Assembly (NCBI GenBank): GCA_017547205.1
Contig: JAFYQH010000038.1
Location: 1 to 39,866 of the forward strand
Direction of reading: 5' to 3'
Length of the DNA: 39,866 nt
Source: Bacteroidaceae bacterium
Lineage (GTDB): Bacteria > Bacteroidota > Bacteroidia > Bacteroidales > Bacteroidaceae
A program made the translations under genes and the position numbers. The notes below the pieces were generated by a model, which ran no database searches, was not told where the DNA came from, and was given only the letters and a program-made list of their open reading frames with translations. Below are positions 1 through 10,357 of the stretch, piece after piece. Within the stretch, counting starts at the first letter, position 1, and each line of letters begins with the position of its first letter.

Positions 1-1
1 T

Positions 2-199
2 GCAGTAAAGTGGTTCAAATTCCACCCTGCCATTGCACTTGGCTGCTGCGCAGGAGCAAGAACAACTACTGCAGCAATAGGCGCACTCCAGGAAAGTCTC
101 GGTAGTGAGACTCCTGCACTTGGCTACACCGTCACATATGCAGTAGGAAATACTCTGCTTATACTATGGGGAGTATTCATAGTGCTGATGATAGGATAA
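2..199 (+). CDS. aspT: Aspartate:alanine antiporter AspT, C-terminal fragment (5' end outside window)
   Basis: An open frame enters at the left edge and stops at 197-199, giving the last 65 residues. It reads through [20 protein letters not shown] and ends in a hydrophobic helix ([17 protein letters not shown]). This is the pattern of the C-terminal membrane domain of the AspT/YidE-type exchangers. AspT is an inner-membrane protein that exchanges external aspartate for internal alanine. Together with cytoplasmic decarboxylation this consumes a proton and builds proton motive force. The next gene on the same strand is the matching decarboxylase, which supports the call. The gap of 225 nt is large for a co-transcribed pair and contains short tandem repeats. 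Confidence 0.85.
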   Translation, partial: AVKWFKFHPAIALGCCAGARTTTAAIGALQESLGSETPALGYTVTYAVGNTLLILWGVFIVLMIG

Positions 200-202
200 G
201 GG

Positions 203-269
203 AAGAGCAAAGAGCAAAGATGAAAGATGAAAGAGCAAAGAGCAAAGATGAAAGAGCAAAGATGAAAGC
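203..269. repeat. Short tandem repeat array between aspT and asdA
   Basis: The segment is built from alternating short units AGAGCAAAG and ATGAAAG, with longer blocks repeated about 26 nt apart. It begins four bases after the aspT stop. It looks like a slippage-prone minisatellite and has no coding or CRISPR character. Confidence 0.7.
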
Positions 270-311
270 TGAGCCGTAGGCGAAGTTTAGACAGCACTTG
301 CAGCGATAGGT

Positions 312-343
312 CACGCGTAGCACCGCAACCGTGGTGCCGCGTG
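312..343. repeat. GC-rich palindrome in aspT-asdA spacer
   Basis: CACGCG (312-317) and GCACC (320-324) pair with GGTGC (333-337) and CGCGTG (338-343) around an 8-nt loop, giving a strong hairpin. It has no T-tract on the + strand, so it is more likely a REP-like or mRNA-stabilising element than an intrinsic terminator. Confidence 0.5.
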
Positions 344-424
344 GGTCGCGGAAAGCAAGAGGGGTCAAAGAGTACAGAGTATAGGGACAATGTTACTTAT
401 GTTTTAATCTTATAAACCGATTAT

Positions 425-2083
425 ATGAATAATTTACTTAACGACCACAGCGAAGTGGTTTCCTTCGAGAAGGATATGGAAAAGATTAGCCCTTTTGAAC
501 TGAAGGACCGTCTTATACAGCTTGCCGACGAGAGTATTCGAAAGATGACACGTACCATGCTCAACGCCGGACGTGGCAACCCTAACTGGGTAGCAACAGT
601 ACCCCGCGAGGCATTCTTTGCATTGGGGCGCTTTGCACTTGACGAGTGCCGCCTCGACTGGGAGAGCAGCGAAGGGCTTGCCGGCATTCCGCATAAGGAA
701 GGTATTGCAGCCCGTCTTGAATCGTACATGAATGCGCACCGCAAAGAACCGGGCGTAGAATTCATAGGCAAATGCTACAGCTACATGCAAAAGGAACACA
801 AGTGCAATGCCGACGAGCTTGTACACGAGTGGGCCGAAGCTGTAATAGGCAACCAGTACCCGGTTCCCGACAGAGTGTTGCAATACACCGAAACGACAAT
901 GCGTGATTACATAGCGCAGGAACTGTGCAACGGCAGGCCACCACAGGGAGAAATAGACATTTTCGCCACCGAAGGCGGTACTGCAGCCATGTGCTATATA
1001 TTCGATTCGCTACAGCAGAACAGGCTTCTTGAACGCGGCGACAGAATTGCGCTGATGACACCGGTATTCACCCCTTACATAGAGATTCCCAAGCTCTATC
1101 GCTACAACTACAAGGTTACGGAGATTCCGGCGAACAAGATGAGCAGCGACGGGCTGCATCTTTGGCAGTACGACGAGAAGGACTTGAACAAGCTACGCAA
1201 TCCCGAATACAAGGCATTGTTCATCGTAAACCCCAGTAACCCGCCTAGCTATATGATGGCCGCAGAGACAGTCGACATGATTGTTGAGATTGTAGAGAAA
1301 TGGAACCCGGGACTAATGATAGTAACCGACGATGTGTATGCCACTTATGTACCGGGATTCCAGTCACTCATGGCACGGTTGCCACATAACACTATATGCG
1401 TCTACTCTTTCTCAAAGTACTTCGGTGCCACGGGATGGAGAGCGGCATTCATAGCCTTGCACCGCGATAATATTTTTGACGAGCTATTGACACGCTTGCC
1501 ACGCAAGCGTAAAGGTGAACTGCAACAACGGTACGGAAGTTTGAGGAGCGATGTCGAGAACATGCGTTTCATTGACCGCATGGTTGCCGACAGCCGACAG
1601 GTTGCACTTAACCACACTGCGGGCCTGTCGTTGCCGCAGCAGATGCAGATGACGCTGTTCGCCCTCTACTCCATCATCGACAAACGCGAGGGCGACATGT
1701 TTCGCCAGAAGATGCACGATATAATACAGGAAAGGCTCAATGCCCTGTGGACGAGCATGGGATTCACCCTGCATCCCGACCCGTTGCGCGCAGGTTATTA
1801 CTCCGAGATTGACATGCTAGTATGGGCTAATAAATTCTATGGCAAAGACTTCTGTGAATGGCTGAAGCTGAACTACAGTCCGCTGGACATTGTGTTCCGC
1901 CTTGCAACGGAGACCTCATTGGTCGTACTCAACGGAGGTGGTTTCGACGGCCCGGAATGGAGCATACGCGTATCGCTTGCAAACCTAAAGACAAAGGACT
2001 ACAATATAATTGGTCGCAGTGTCAGGAAGATTCTTGACTCGTACGCCGACCGCTGGAAAAATAGCCTGCCTATGGTGGAGTAA
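425..2083 (+). CDS. asdA: Aspartate 4-decarboxylase
   Basis: The 552-aa PLP enzyme converts L-aspartate to L-alanine and CO2 in the cytoplasm. The fold-type I aminotransferase signature is visible: the PLP-binding lysine lies in SFSKYFGATGWR (Lys331), and NPSNPPS precedes the VTDDVYATYVPGF segment carrying the cofactor-contacting Asp and Tyr. The length fits AsdA/AspD, which is longer than ordinary aspartate aminotransferases because of extra N-terminal and internal segments. The upstream aspT fragment is its functional partner. The ATG at 425 leads directly into a typical N-terminus (MNNLLNDHSE). A large palindrome that probably terminates transcription follows at 2086-2193. Confidence 0.92.
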   Translation: MNNLLNDHSEVVSFEKDMEKISPFELKDRLIQLADESIRKMTRTMLNAGRGNPNWVATVPREAFFALGRFALDECRLDWESSEGLAGIPHKEGIAARLESYMNAHRKEPGVEFIGKCYSYMQKEHKCNADELVHEWAEAVIGNQYPVPDRVLQYTETTMRDYIAQELCNGRPPQGEIDIFATEGGTAAMCYIFDSLQQNRLLERGDRIALMTPVFTPYIEIPKLYRYNYKVTEIPANKMSSDGLHLWQYDEKDLNKLRNPEYKALFIVNPSNPPSYMMAAETVDMIVEIVEKWNPGLMIVTDDVYATYVPGFQSLMARLPHNTICVYSFSKYFGATGWRAAFIALHRDNIFDELLTRLPRKRKGELQQRYGSLRSDVENMRFIDRMVADSRQVALNHTAGLSLPQQMQMTLFALYSIIDKREGDMFRQKMHDIIQERLNALWTSMGFTLHPDPLRAGYYSEIDMLVWANKFYGKDFCEWLKLNYSPLDIVFRLATETSLVVLNGGGFDGPEWSIRVSLANLKTKDYNIIGRSVRKILDSYADRWKNSLPMVE

Positions 2084-2085
2084 GA

Positions 2086-2193
2086 AAATGGGGCTGACCC
2101 AAAAGTGATTTTACAAAGAGAACACCCCTTGTCAGAATACACTCTGACAGGGGGTACTTGTTCTAAAAACGGGCTTTTGAGTCAGCCTCATTT
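2086..2193. terminator. Three-tier palindrome between convergent asdA and maeB
   Basis: Outer arms at 2086-2105 and 2174-2193 are 20 bp with two mismatches. Middle arms are AGAACA (2119-2124) and TGTTCT (2159-2164). Inner arms are 2125-2136 and 2143-2154, 12 bp with one wobble, around a 6-nt loop. The element fills almost the whole space between two convergent genes, so bidirectional termination is the simplest role. Its nested architecture with long terminal inverted repeats is also compatible with a MITE-like insertion. Confidence 0.6.
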
Positions 2194-2212
2194 GTTATAT
2201 TGATTAACAATA

Positions 2213-4492
2213 TCACTTTCTCTTGTTCACTATCGCATCAATGGCCGCTACGGCGGTAACATTGAGGATTTCCTGTACCGAGCTCTCGAAATCGATGAAG
2301 TGGATAGGCTTGTTCAATCCCATCTGTATAGGACCGATAATCTCAACGTCGGGGCTGAGGGCCTGCAACATCTTGTAGGACGATGTCGCAGAGTTCAGGT
2401 TAGGGAACACCAATGTATTGACATCCTTGCCATGCAATTTAGTGAACGGGTATTTCTTGTCACGCAGTTCCTTGTTCATTGCGACATTGACCTGTATCTC
2501 ACCGTCTACAGCCCAGTCGGGGTAGTTCTCGTGCAGATAGGCTATTGCATTCTTTACACGCTCGGCACTGCCGCCCTGGTCACTGCCGAAGTTGGAATAC
2601 GATGTCATGGCTATTACCGGTTCCTGGTTGAAGAAGCGTACCGACTTTTCGGCAAGACGTGTAATATCAATCAATGTATGGAGCTCAGGAGCACGGTTGA
2701 TAAGCGTATCGGCAACAAAGTATGTTCCCTTCTTTGAGTTGAGGATATGCATTGTAGCGAATGTGCTGAAACCCTCCTGCATGCCTATCACCTCTTTCGC
2801 AACCTTGATAGTATTAGAGTATTTTGTATATAATCCTGTAATGAATGCATCGGCATCACCTGTCTCGACCATCATCATACCGAAGTAATTGCGCTCGAAC
2901 ATCTTGTCGTTGGCCTCTTCAAATGTATAGCCGTCACGCTCACGCTTGCCGGCAAGAATCCTGGCATAACGTTCACGACGCTCACGCTCATTGGGGTGAC
3001 GGAGGTTCACGACCTCAATTCCTTCGAGGTTCAAGCCATTTTCGGCCGCCACCTTGGCAATAATCTCGTCGTTACCGAGAAGAACGGGCTGGCATAGCCC
3101 CTCTTCCTTTGCCTGTACGGCAGCCTTCATCATTGAAGGGTGTGCGCCCTCGGCAAAGACAACACGCTTTGTCTCGGTACGTGCCATGTCGTATATCTGC
3201 TGGGTGAGCTTCGAGCTGCGCCCCATGAACTCAAGCAACTGCTCCTTGTAGGCATCCCAGTCGGTTATTGTCTTGCGGGCCACACCGCTTTCTATAGCCG
3301 CCTTTGCTACCGCTGTAGAGACTTCCACAAGCAAACGTGGGTCTACAGGCTTCGGGATAAAGTAGTCACGGCCGAAAGAGAGATTACCGACCTTGTAGAC
3401 CTTGTTGACAACCTCGGGAACAGGCTGTTTTGCCAAGTCGGCAATGGCATGTACGGCAGCAAGCTTCATATCCTCGTTGATGGCTGTTGCTGCGACATCG
3501 AGTGCGCCACGGAAGATATAAGGGAAACCGATGACGTTGTTTATCTGGTTGGGATAGTCACTGCGGCCCGTGCTCATCAGCACATCGGGGCGGCTTTCCA
3601 TGGCATCCTCGTATGTAATCTCAGGTTCCGGGTTGGCAAGGGCAAAGACAATGGGGTCCTTTGCCATTGAGCGTACCATATCCTTTGAAAGTACATTACC
3701 CTTTGACAATCCAAGGAACACATCGGCATCCACGATAGCCTCCTTAAGCGTGTGTATGTCGGTACGCGAGGTGGCAAACTCAAGTTTCTCGGGAGTGAGG
3801 TTGGTACGCTCGGTGCTTATCACGCCACGGCTGTCGAGCATTACTACATTCTCTTTCCTAACACCAAGCGCGATATAGAGTTTGGTACATGAAATGGCAG
3901 CCGCGCCTGCACCGTTGACAACCACCTTTACGTCACTTATGTTCTTGCCGTTCACCTCAAGTGCATTCAACAGACCGGCTGCAGAAATAATTGCCGTTCC
4001 GTGCTGGTCATCATGCATCACCGGAATATCGAGTTCCTCTTTGAGACGGCGTTCTATCTCAAAGCATTCGGGAGCCTTAATGTCCTCAAGGTTGATACCG
4101 CCGAAAGTCGGGGCAATTGCCTTAACGGCTTCTATAAACTTGTCGGGGTTCTCTTCATCGACCTCAATATCAAAAACGTCAATACCGGCATATATCTTGA
4201 ATAGCAGGCCCTTACCCTCCATTACCGGCTTGCCGGCAACGGCGCCGATGTTTCCAAGACCAAGCACTGCTGTACCGTTTGATATTACAGCAACGAGATT
4301 ACCCTTGTCGGTGTATTTGTATGCGTTCTGCGGGTCACTCTGTATCTCAAGACACGGCTCGGCAACTCCGGGGGAGTATGCGAGCGAAAGGTCGGTCTGT
4401 GTAAAATATGGTTTTGTAGGAACTACCTCAATCTTTCCGGGACGTCGCCCTGCATGGTAGTTCAAAGCATCTTCTTTTGTAATCTTTGCCAT
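2213..4492 (-). CDS. maeB: NADP-dependent malic enzyme, MaeB type (malic enzyme + phosphotransacetylase-like domain)
   Basis: The protein of about 759 aa decarboxylates malate to pyruvate with reduction of NAD(P). The N-terminal malic domain shows DLSLAYSPGVAEPCLEI and the metal-site segment HDDQHGTAI. The nucleotide-binding fold follows (VVVNGAGAAAIS). From about residue 430 the C-terminal half is a phosphate acetyl/butyryl-transferase-like domain (FAEGAHPSMMKAA), which in this family is usually regulatory. The total length matches the two-domain family. I start at MAKITKEDALNYH (4492) because it matches the usual family N-terminus. An in-frame ATG at 4504 would add four residues. It lies 36 nt after the DUF2400 gene and may be co-transcribed with it. 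Confidence 0.93.
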   Translation of the reverse strand: MAKITKEDALNYHAGRRPGKIEVVPTKPYFTQTDLSLAYSPGVAEPCLEIQSDPQNAYKYTDKGNLVAVISNGTAVLGLGNIGAVAGKPVMEGKGLLFKIYAGIDVFDIEVDEENPDKFIEAVKAIAPTFGGINLEDIKAPECFEIERRLKEELDIPVMHDDQHGTAIISAAGLLNALEVNGKNISDVKVVVNGAGAAAISCTKLYIALGVRKENVVMLDSRGVISTERTNLTPEKLEFATSRTDIHTLKEAIVDADVFLGLSKGNVLSKDMVRSMAKDPIVFALANPEPEITYEDAMESRPDVLMSTGRSDYPNQINNVIGFPYIFRGALDVAATAINEDMKLAAVHAIADLAKQPVPEVVNKVYKVGNLSFGRDYFIPKPVDPRLLVEVSTAVAKAAIESGVARKTITDWDAYKEQLLEFMGRSSKLTQQIYDMARTETKRVVFAEGAHPSMMKAAVQAKEEGLCQPVLLGNDEIIAKVAAENGLNLEGIEVVNLRHPNERERRERYARILAGKRERDGYTFEEANDKMFERNYFGMMMVETGDADAFITGLYTKYSNTIKVAKEVIGMQEGFSTFATMHILNSKKGTYFVADTLINRAPELHTLIDITRLAEKSVRFFNQEPVIAMTSYSNFGSDQGGSAERVKNAIAYLHENYPDWAVDGEIQVNVAMNKELRDKKYPFTKLHGKDVNTLVFPNLNSATSSYKMLQALSPDVEIIGPIQMGLNKPIHFIDFESSVQEILNVTAVAAIDAIVNKRK

Positions 4493-4528
4493 TATATAAT
4501 ACATTGCTGCGCACTGTGGCGCGTTATA

Positions 4529-5296
4529 CTACTGTTCATTGAATGTGTCGCCGGCCTCTCCCACTCCAAAGAGTGCGAAATCGTAGCGCACGGGGTCCTC
4601 GGGGGAAAGTTCACGGAGTTTTGCTGTCAGTTCCTCTACAGTGCGACGGTCGTTCTGCTTGCGCGACACAAGTCCCAGGGCACGTGCAGTACGTGCGACA
4701 TGCACGTCTATCGGTATCATGAGCCTTGAAGGAGGAATCTCTTTCCATATGCCGATATCAACTATACCGTCGTTACGGCACAGCCAGCGCAGCATCATGT
4801 GGATTCTCTTGCATGCCGAGGCTGGCTTTCCCTTTGCCGGGACAGGATTGCTTATATGACGCGTGAATTCCCCGCCATTGGCAACTGCCATCTCACGACG
4901 GAAACTCTCTATGCCCTCCCAGATGTCACCGCATGCGAACAAGGGTTCCATGGAACCATATTCCATGAATATACGCCTGAGACCGCGACATATATATTTG
5001 AAATCACGCGCAAAGAACGTACGGTGTATATTGAGTTTGTCATCGAGTTGCTCCCAGCCGCCGCTCATTACATAGTTATATGGAGTGCCGCCCATGATTT
5101 CGTGGAACATTCTGTTTCCCGAACGGAGAATCATCCTGCGGTTGCCCCATGCAATTATGGATGCAAGGAGTGCCACTACCTCCACATCCTCTCTCTTGCT
5201 GAAAGAGTGCGGAAAACTTATAGGGTCGTTCTCTATGAAACTGGGGATGTTGTATTGTGCAGCCTTTTCGTCAAGCAGTGATTTCAGCTGTTCCAT
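4529..5296 (-). CDS. TIGR02757 / DUF2400 family protein
   Basis: A 255-aa soluble protein starting MEQLKSLLDEKAAQYN. The sequence VVALLASIIAWGNRRMILRSGNRMF, the central HIRMMLRWLCRNDGIVDIGIWKEI region, and the C-terminal PEDPVRYDFALFGVGE are characteristic of the TIGR02757 (DUF2400) family. These proteins are widespread in Bacteroidetes, and their biochemical function is not established as far as I know. It lies seven bases after dapA on the same strand, so it is probably expressed from the dapA promoter. An upstream extension to 5377 would overlap dapA and lacks family character, so I reject that start. Confidence 0.85.
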   Translation of the reverse strand: MEQLKSLLDEKAAQYNIPSFIENDPISFPHSFSKREDVEVVALLASIIAWGNRRMILRSGNRMFHEIMGGTPYNYVMSGGWEQLDDKLNIHRTFFARDFKYICRGLRRIFMEYGSMEPLFACGDIWEGIESFRREMAVANGGEFTRHISNPVPAKGKPASACKRIHMMLRWLCRNDGIVDIGIWKEIPPSRLMIPIDVHVARTARALGLVSRKQNDRRTVEELTAKLRELSPEDPVRYDFALFGVGEAGDTFNEQ

Positions 5297-5303
5297 ATGA
5301 CAA

Positions 5304-6182
5304 TCAGAACAACAAAGCCTGCTGAAGGTCACTGTAAGTATCGTCGCATGCGGGGACAAGCGGCAGACGAAGTACATTCTCCAGTCGTCCCTGGATATTC
5401 ATCAACGCCTTTACGCCAGACGGGTTGCCGTCTACGAATATCAACTGGAACAATTCGTGCAATCTGGCATGCTGGTTACGGGCGTCACCTACACGGCCTT
5501 CCTCCATCGCCTTTACGAGCTTGGTCATTTCAAGAGGATATGCGTTGCCGAAAACCGATATGACACCTACACCACCGGCTTCCATGATATCTACTGTAAG
5601 GCCATCGTCACCCGACAGGACATCGAAGTGCGGAGGCACGGATGCTATCAGTTCCTTCACCTGCGCAAGGTTGCCCGATGCTGCCTTGTAACCAACGATA
5701 TTGGGACAATCCTTTGCCACACGTACAACGGTTGACGGCAGGATATTCACACCTGTACGTCCGGGGACATTGTACATGTAGATGGGAAGTTCTGTTGCCT
5801 GCGCGACAGCCTTGTAGTGCTGATAGATACCCTCCTGTATCGGCTTGTTGTAATAAGGTGCGACCGAAAGTATCGCATCAACGCCCGTAAGGTCCTCGTT
5901 CTGGAGTTCCTCGACCACGGCACGAGTGCAGTTGCCGCCGATGCCAACCATTATGGGCATACGTCCGTCGACCTGTTTTATGACGCGCTTTCGGATTTCA
6001 CGTTTTTCTTCGATTGTCAACGTGGGAGTCTCGGCAGTAGTTCCAAGGACACAGAGGAAAGATGTACCGCAGTCGATATGCATCTGTACAAGTTTCTCCA
6101 AAGTCACGAAATCCACTTCACCGGTTTTTGTAAACGGCGTAACAAGTGCAACGCCCATTCCTGTAAATCTTTTTCGCATCAT
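5304..6182 (-). CDS. dapA: 4-hydroxy-tetrahydrodipicolinate synthase
   Basis: A 292-aa TIM-barrel enzyme condensing pyruvate with aspartate semialdehyde in lysine and meso-diaminopimelate synthesis. The Schiff-base lysine is in VGYKAASGN. The catalytic tyrosine is in MYNVPGRTGVN, and the N-terminal GTTAETPTL loop holds the conserved TT motif. Length and motifs are standard. Two adjacent ATGs (6182 and 6179) are both plausible. A Bacteroides-type -7 box lies about 27 nt upstream. It is the first gene of a unit with the DUF2400 gene and possibly maeB. Confidence 0.95.
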   Translation of the reverse strand: MMRKRFTGMGVALVTPFTKTGEVDFVTLEKLVQMHIDCGTSFLCVLGTTAETPTLTIEEKREIRKRVIKQVDGRMPIMVGIGGNCTRAVVEELQNEDLTGVDAILSVAPYYNKPIQEGIYQHYKAVAQATELPIYMYNVPGRTGVNILPSTVVRVAKDCPNIVGYKAASGNLAQVKELIASVPPHFDVLSGDDGLTVDIMEAGGVGVISVFGNAYPLEMTKLVKAMEEGRVGDARNQHARLHELFQLIFVDGNPSGVKALMNIQGRLENVLRLPLVPACDDTYSDLQQALLF

Positions 6183-6208
6183 ATTTGTCTATTTTTCATT
6201 TCGGAGTG

Positions 6209-6216
6209 CAAAATTA
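6209..6216 (-). promoter_or_regulatory. Putative -7 box of dapA promoter
   Basis: The minus strand reads TAATTTTG, a match to the Bacteroides TAnnTTTG element, 27 nt before the dapA start. I see no clear -33 TTG at the usual distance. Confidence 0.5.
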
Positions 6217-6280
6217 CATCAAATTTTGCTATTTATTGTAATAATAACAATAAATAATGCATGTACAACGGTTATTTGGG

Positions 6281-8317
<2,037 letters not shown>

Positions 8318-8322
8318 TTATG

Positions 8323-8364
8323 ATGAAAAAAGAGAGGTGAAACTTCGCAAATTCACCTCTCTTT
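8323..8364 (-). terminator. Intrinsic terminator of phage-type operon A
   Basis: Perfect 13-bp arms (8329-8341 and 8352-8364) around a 10-nt loop are followed, in the minus direction, by a run of T. The hairpin begins five bases after the portal stop codon. Confidence 0.88.
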
Positions 8365-8368
8365 GAAT

Positions 8369-10357
8369 TTAACTTTCATTGGATGTGACTGCTTGCGCAA
8401 TGTCACTGCCACCATTCTTTTCCTTTCGTAGTTGCTCAATTAGTTCATGAGATATACCCTCCATGGGCCGGCCTGCCGCAGCCTGCTCCCCATTGCGTTT
8501 GAGGCTCTCGAGAATTCTTGCCGCGAACGGGAACGAACTGTTCTCGAGCATTGTCCTGACATCGAGCGCATTGGCACGGAACAGTTCCATGAGGAAGTCG
8601 TTCGCGAGCATCTGGTACGATGGTGTGTTGTAACCGTCGGATACCGTGACATCAATTTCGCAACCCTGCACCTTCTCGGGAGTGTACCACTTTGCCTCCT
8701 CGCTGTATTGCCTGCCGGCAAGGTCTATATAGCGTTTCTCCTTGTAGAACTGCTGTATGGTCTTCATCAGCTTGGTGTCGCGGCGACGGCGGAATGTCCT
8801 GAAACCATCGAACAACCCTTTCAGATTCAAGGAGGAGTTCTGAACCTGCTGGGCATAGAGCGAGGCGGGAGTGCCGCTGCGCGGAACCTGCCCCTGCATG
8901 GCCGAATTCACGCCTGATATTTCGTTTATGAGACGCAGCTGAAGGTTAAGCAGTTCAAAATCACCGGCGACAGCCGCACCGCTGTTGTACTGGCGCACCA
9001 CCCCGTCAATGCTCTGCCCGGGCTTGAGTTTGACAAACAAGACACCATTGTAGCGGACATACTCATCGATGACCTCCTCGCGCGACATGCTCTCGAAAGC
9101 CTCATCATCGACAACAAGGACACCTTTTGATGATGTACCACGGATAAAATCGATGAGAGTGGCAGTGCGGTTTATCGCACGCTGCTGGTCTATGAACTGC
9201 TCCACGAAGTTCCCGAGCTTGCCCTGAACAAGCGGATAGAGATGCAGCACATAGTTGTGTTCGCCATGCCAATAGGGGCTACGACCCTCCTGAAGCACGT
9301 CACCATATGGTGTCATGTAACGGTAGTACCAGAACCTTTCGGTTGCGAACGAGTATTCGACAAGCAACGATGAAGCATCGTCCGTTCCATTCTGGCGGGC
9401 CTCATCGCGGCGTCGGGCATTCTCGGCATCAAGCATGGCACGCGACTCTTCGTTATAGGGCAGATACCCCCACGTACCGCGCAGTTCATCGTTCCAGCAA
9501 TAGGCATCGCGCGATTCGAGTTTCCACCCCAGTATGACACGGCACAGGTCACTGCGCGATGGCGAGTGGAATGAGAGGTTGCGCGCTTCGTCGCCCTGCA
9601 TCGACCTTGAAGTGCCCGGCACGTTGGAAGAGACCGAACCGTATATATTCCTTATGCGTTCCTTCTCTTCAGGGGTGTGCCCGAAGTGGGCCAGTACCGC
9701 ATCGAGCGGTATATCGAAGAGTTCGCCTATGCACGTCACATCCCACATGCGCACATCCTCGACGTTCGTATTGAAGAACAGGCGTGACGGATTAACAGAG
9801 TATACCCAAACATCACGTTTCTCCTTTGCAGGGTTTACACCGTACTCAATCCTCTGCGCTGTCATACCGCCGTTGAGAAGCATGCGCATGGAGTCGGCAT
9901 CGAGTTCCTCCATTTCATTAAGGTCATGAACATACTCAATGGCGACCGACATCATCTCGCCCAGTTCACTCTCGTCCCTGTCGCGTGCGACACATACAGG
10001 GCGCATGAGGTTCTGTCTCAGCTGCCCGTCGATATTGCTGAGAATAGGGGCAATCATATTGTTCTTCAAAGGCACCTTCCCATTCTTCTTTATGAGTTCA
10101 CCCTCGGTTATCTGTGCAAGGGTGTCGGGGTCGGTCACATAATCGCCCCACTGGTCACCGTAACTGTACATGAGGCTCCGCCGCATCTTGCGGCGGGCCT
10201 CTTCAAGGGTATTCCAGCATGCTGCACATTCGTTAAGGAAATCAAGGGCAGCTCCCGGCTCAACCCTTTTCACCGGCTTCTCTCGAATAACGGCAGCCTT
10301 CACTCTATTGTTTAAGAATCTGTTCATTGAATCAGGTTTGTTTAATGGTAAAATCAT
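8369..10357 (-). CDS. Phage portal protein, P22-like
   Basis: A 662-aa protein, close to the size of podoviral portals. The N-terminal region contains WGDYVTDPDTLAQITEG and PLKNNMIAPILSNIDGQLRQN, the 'replace, then untouched intermediate' layout seen in P22-type portals. Later parts have the long helix and tunnel region (QRAINRTATLIDFIRGTSSKG) and INEISGVNSAMQGQVPRSGT, common in portals of Bacteroidales podovirus-like phages. A portal is the dodecameric ring at one capsid vertex through which DNA is packaged and released. The start at 10357 overlaps the previous stop as ATGA, indicating translational coupling. MNRFLNNRV (10327) is an alternative. It is unusual that the portal is last in an operon of ejection proteins, far from the terminase at 36604-38610. 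Confidence 0.8.
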   Translation of the reverse strand: MILPLNKPDSMNRFLNNRVKAAVIREKPVKRVEPGAALDFLNECAACWNTLEEARRKMRRSLMYSYGDQWGDYVTDPDTLAQITEGELIKKNGKVPLKNNMIAPILSNIDGQLRQNLMRPVCVARDRDESELGEMMSVAIEYVHDLNEMEELDADSMRMLLNGGMTAQRIEYGVNPAKEKRDVWVYSVNPSRLFFNTNVEDVRMWDVTCIGELFDIPLDAVLAHFGHTPEEKERIRNIYGSVSSNVPGTSRSMQGDEARNLSFHSPSRSDLCRVILGWKLESRDAYCWNDELRGTWGYLPYNEESRAMLDAENARRRDEARQNGTDDASSLLVEYSFATERFWYYRYMTPYGDVLQEGRSPYWHGEHNYVLHLYPLVQGKLGNFVEQFIDQQRAINRTATLIDFIRGTSSKGVLVVDDEAFESMSREEVIDEYVRYNGVLFVKLKPGQSIDGVVRQYNSGAAVAGDFELLNLQLRLINEISGVNSAMQGQVPRSGTPASLYAQQVQNSSLNLKGLFDGFRTFRRRRDTKLMKTIQQFYKEKRYIDLAGRQYSEEAKWYTPEKVQGCEIDVTVSDGYNTPSYQMLANDFLMELFRANALDVRTMLENSSFPFAARILESLKRNGEQAAAGRPMEGISHELIEQLRKEKNGGSDIAQAVTSNES

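Noticed and set aside
203-269. CRISPR-like array
   Set aside because: Units are 7-9 nt with no spacers of constant length and no cas genes nearby.
2300-2737. Plus-strand frames opposite maeB, dapA, ligA, atp genes and the polyvalent gene
   Set aside because: They are shadows of strongly recognisable genes on the other strand and have no promoters or family features.
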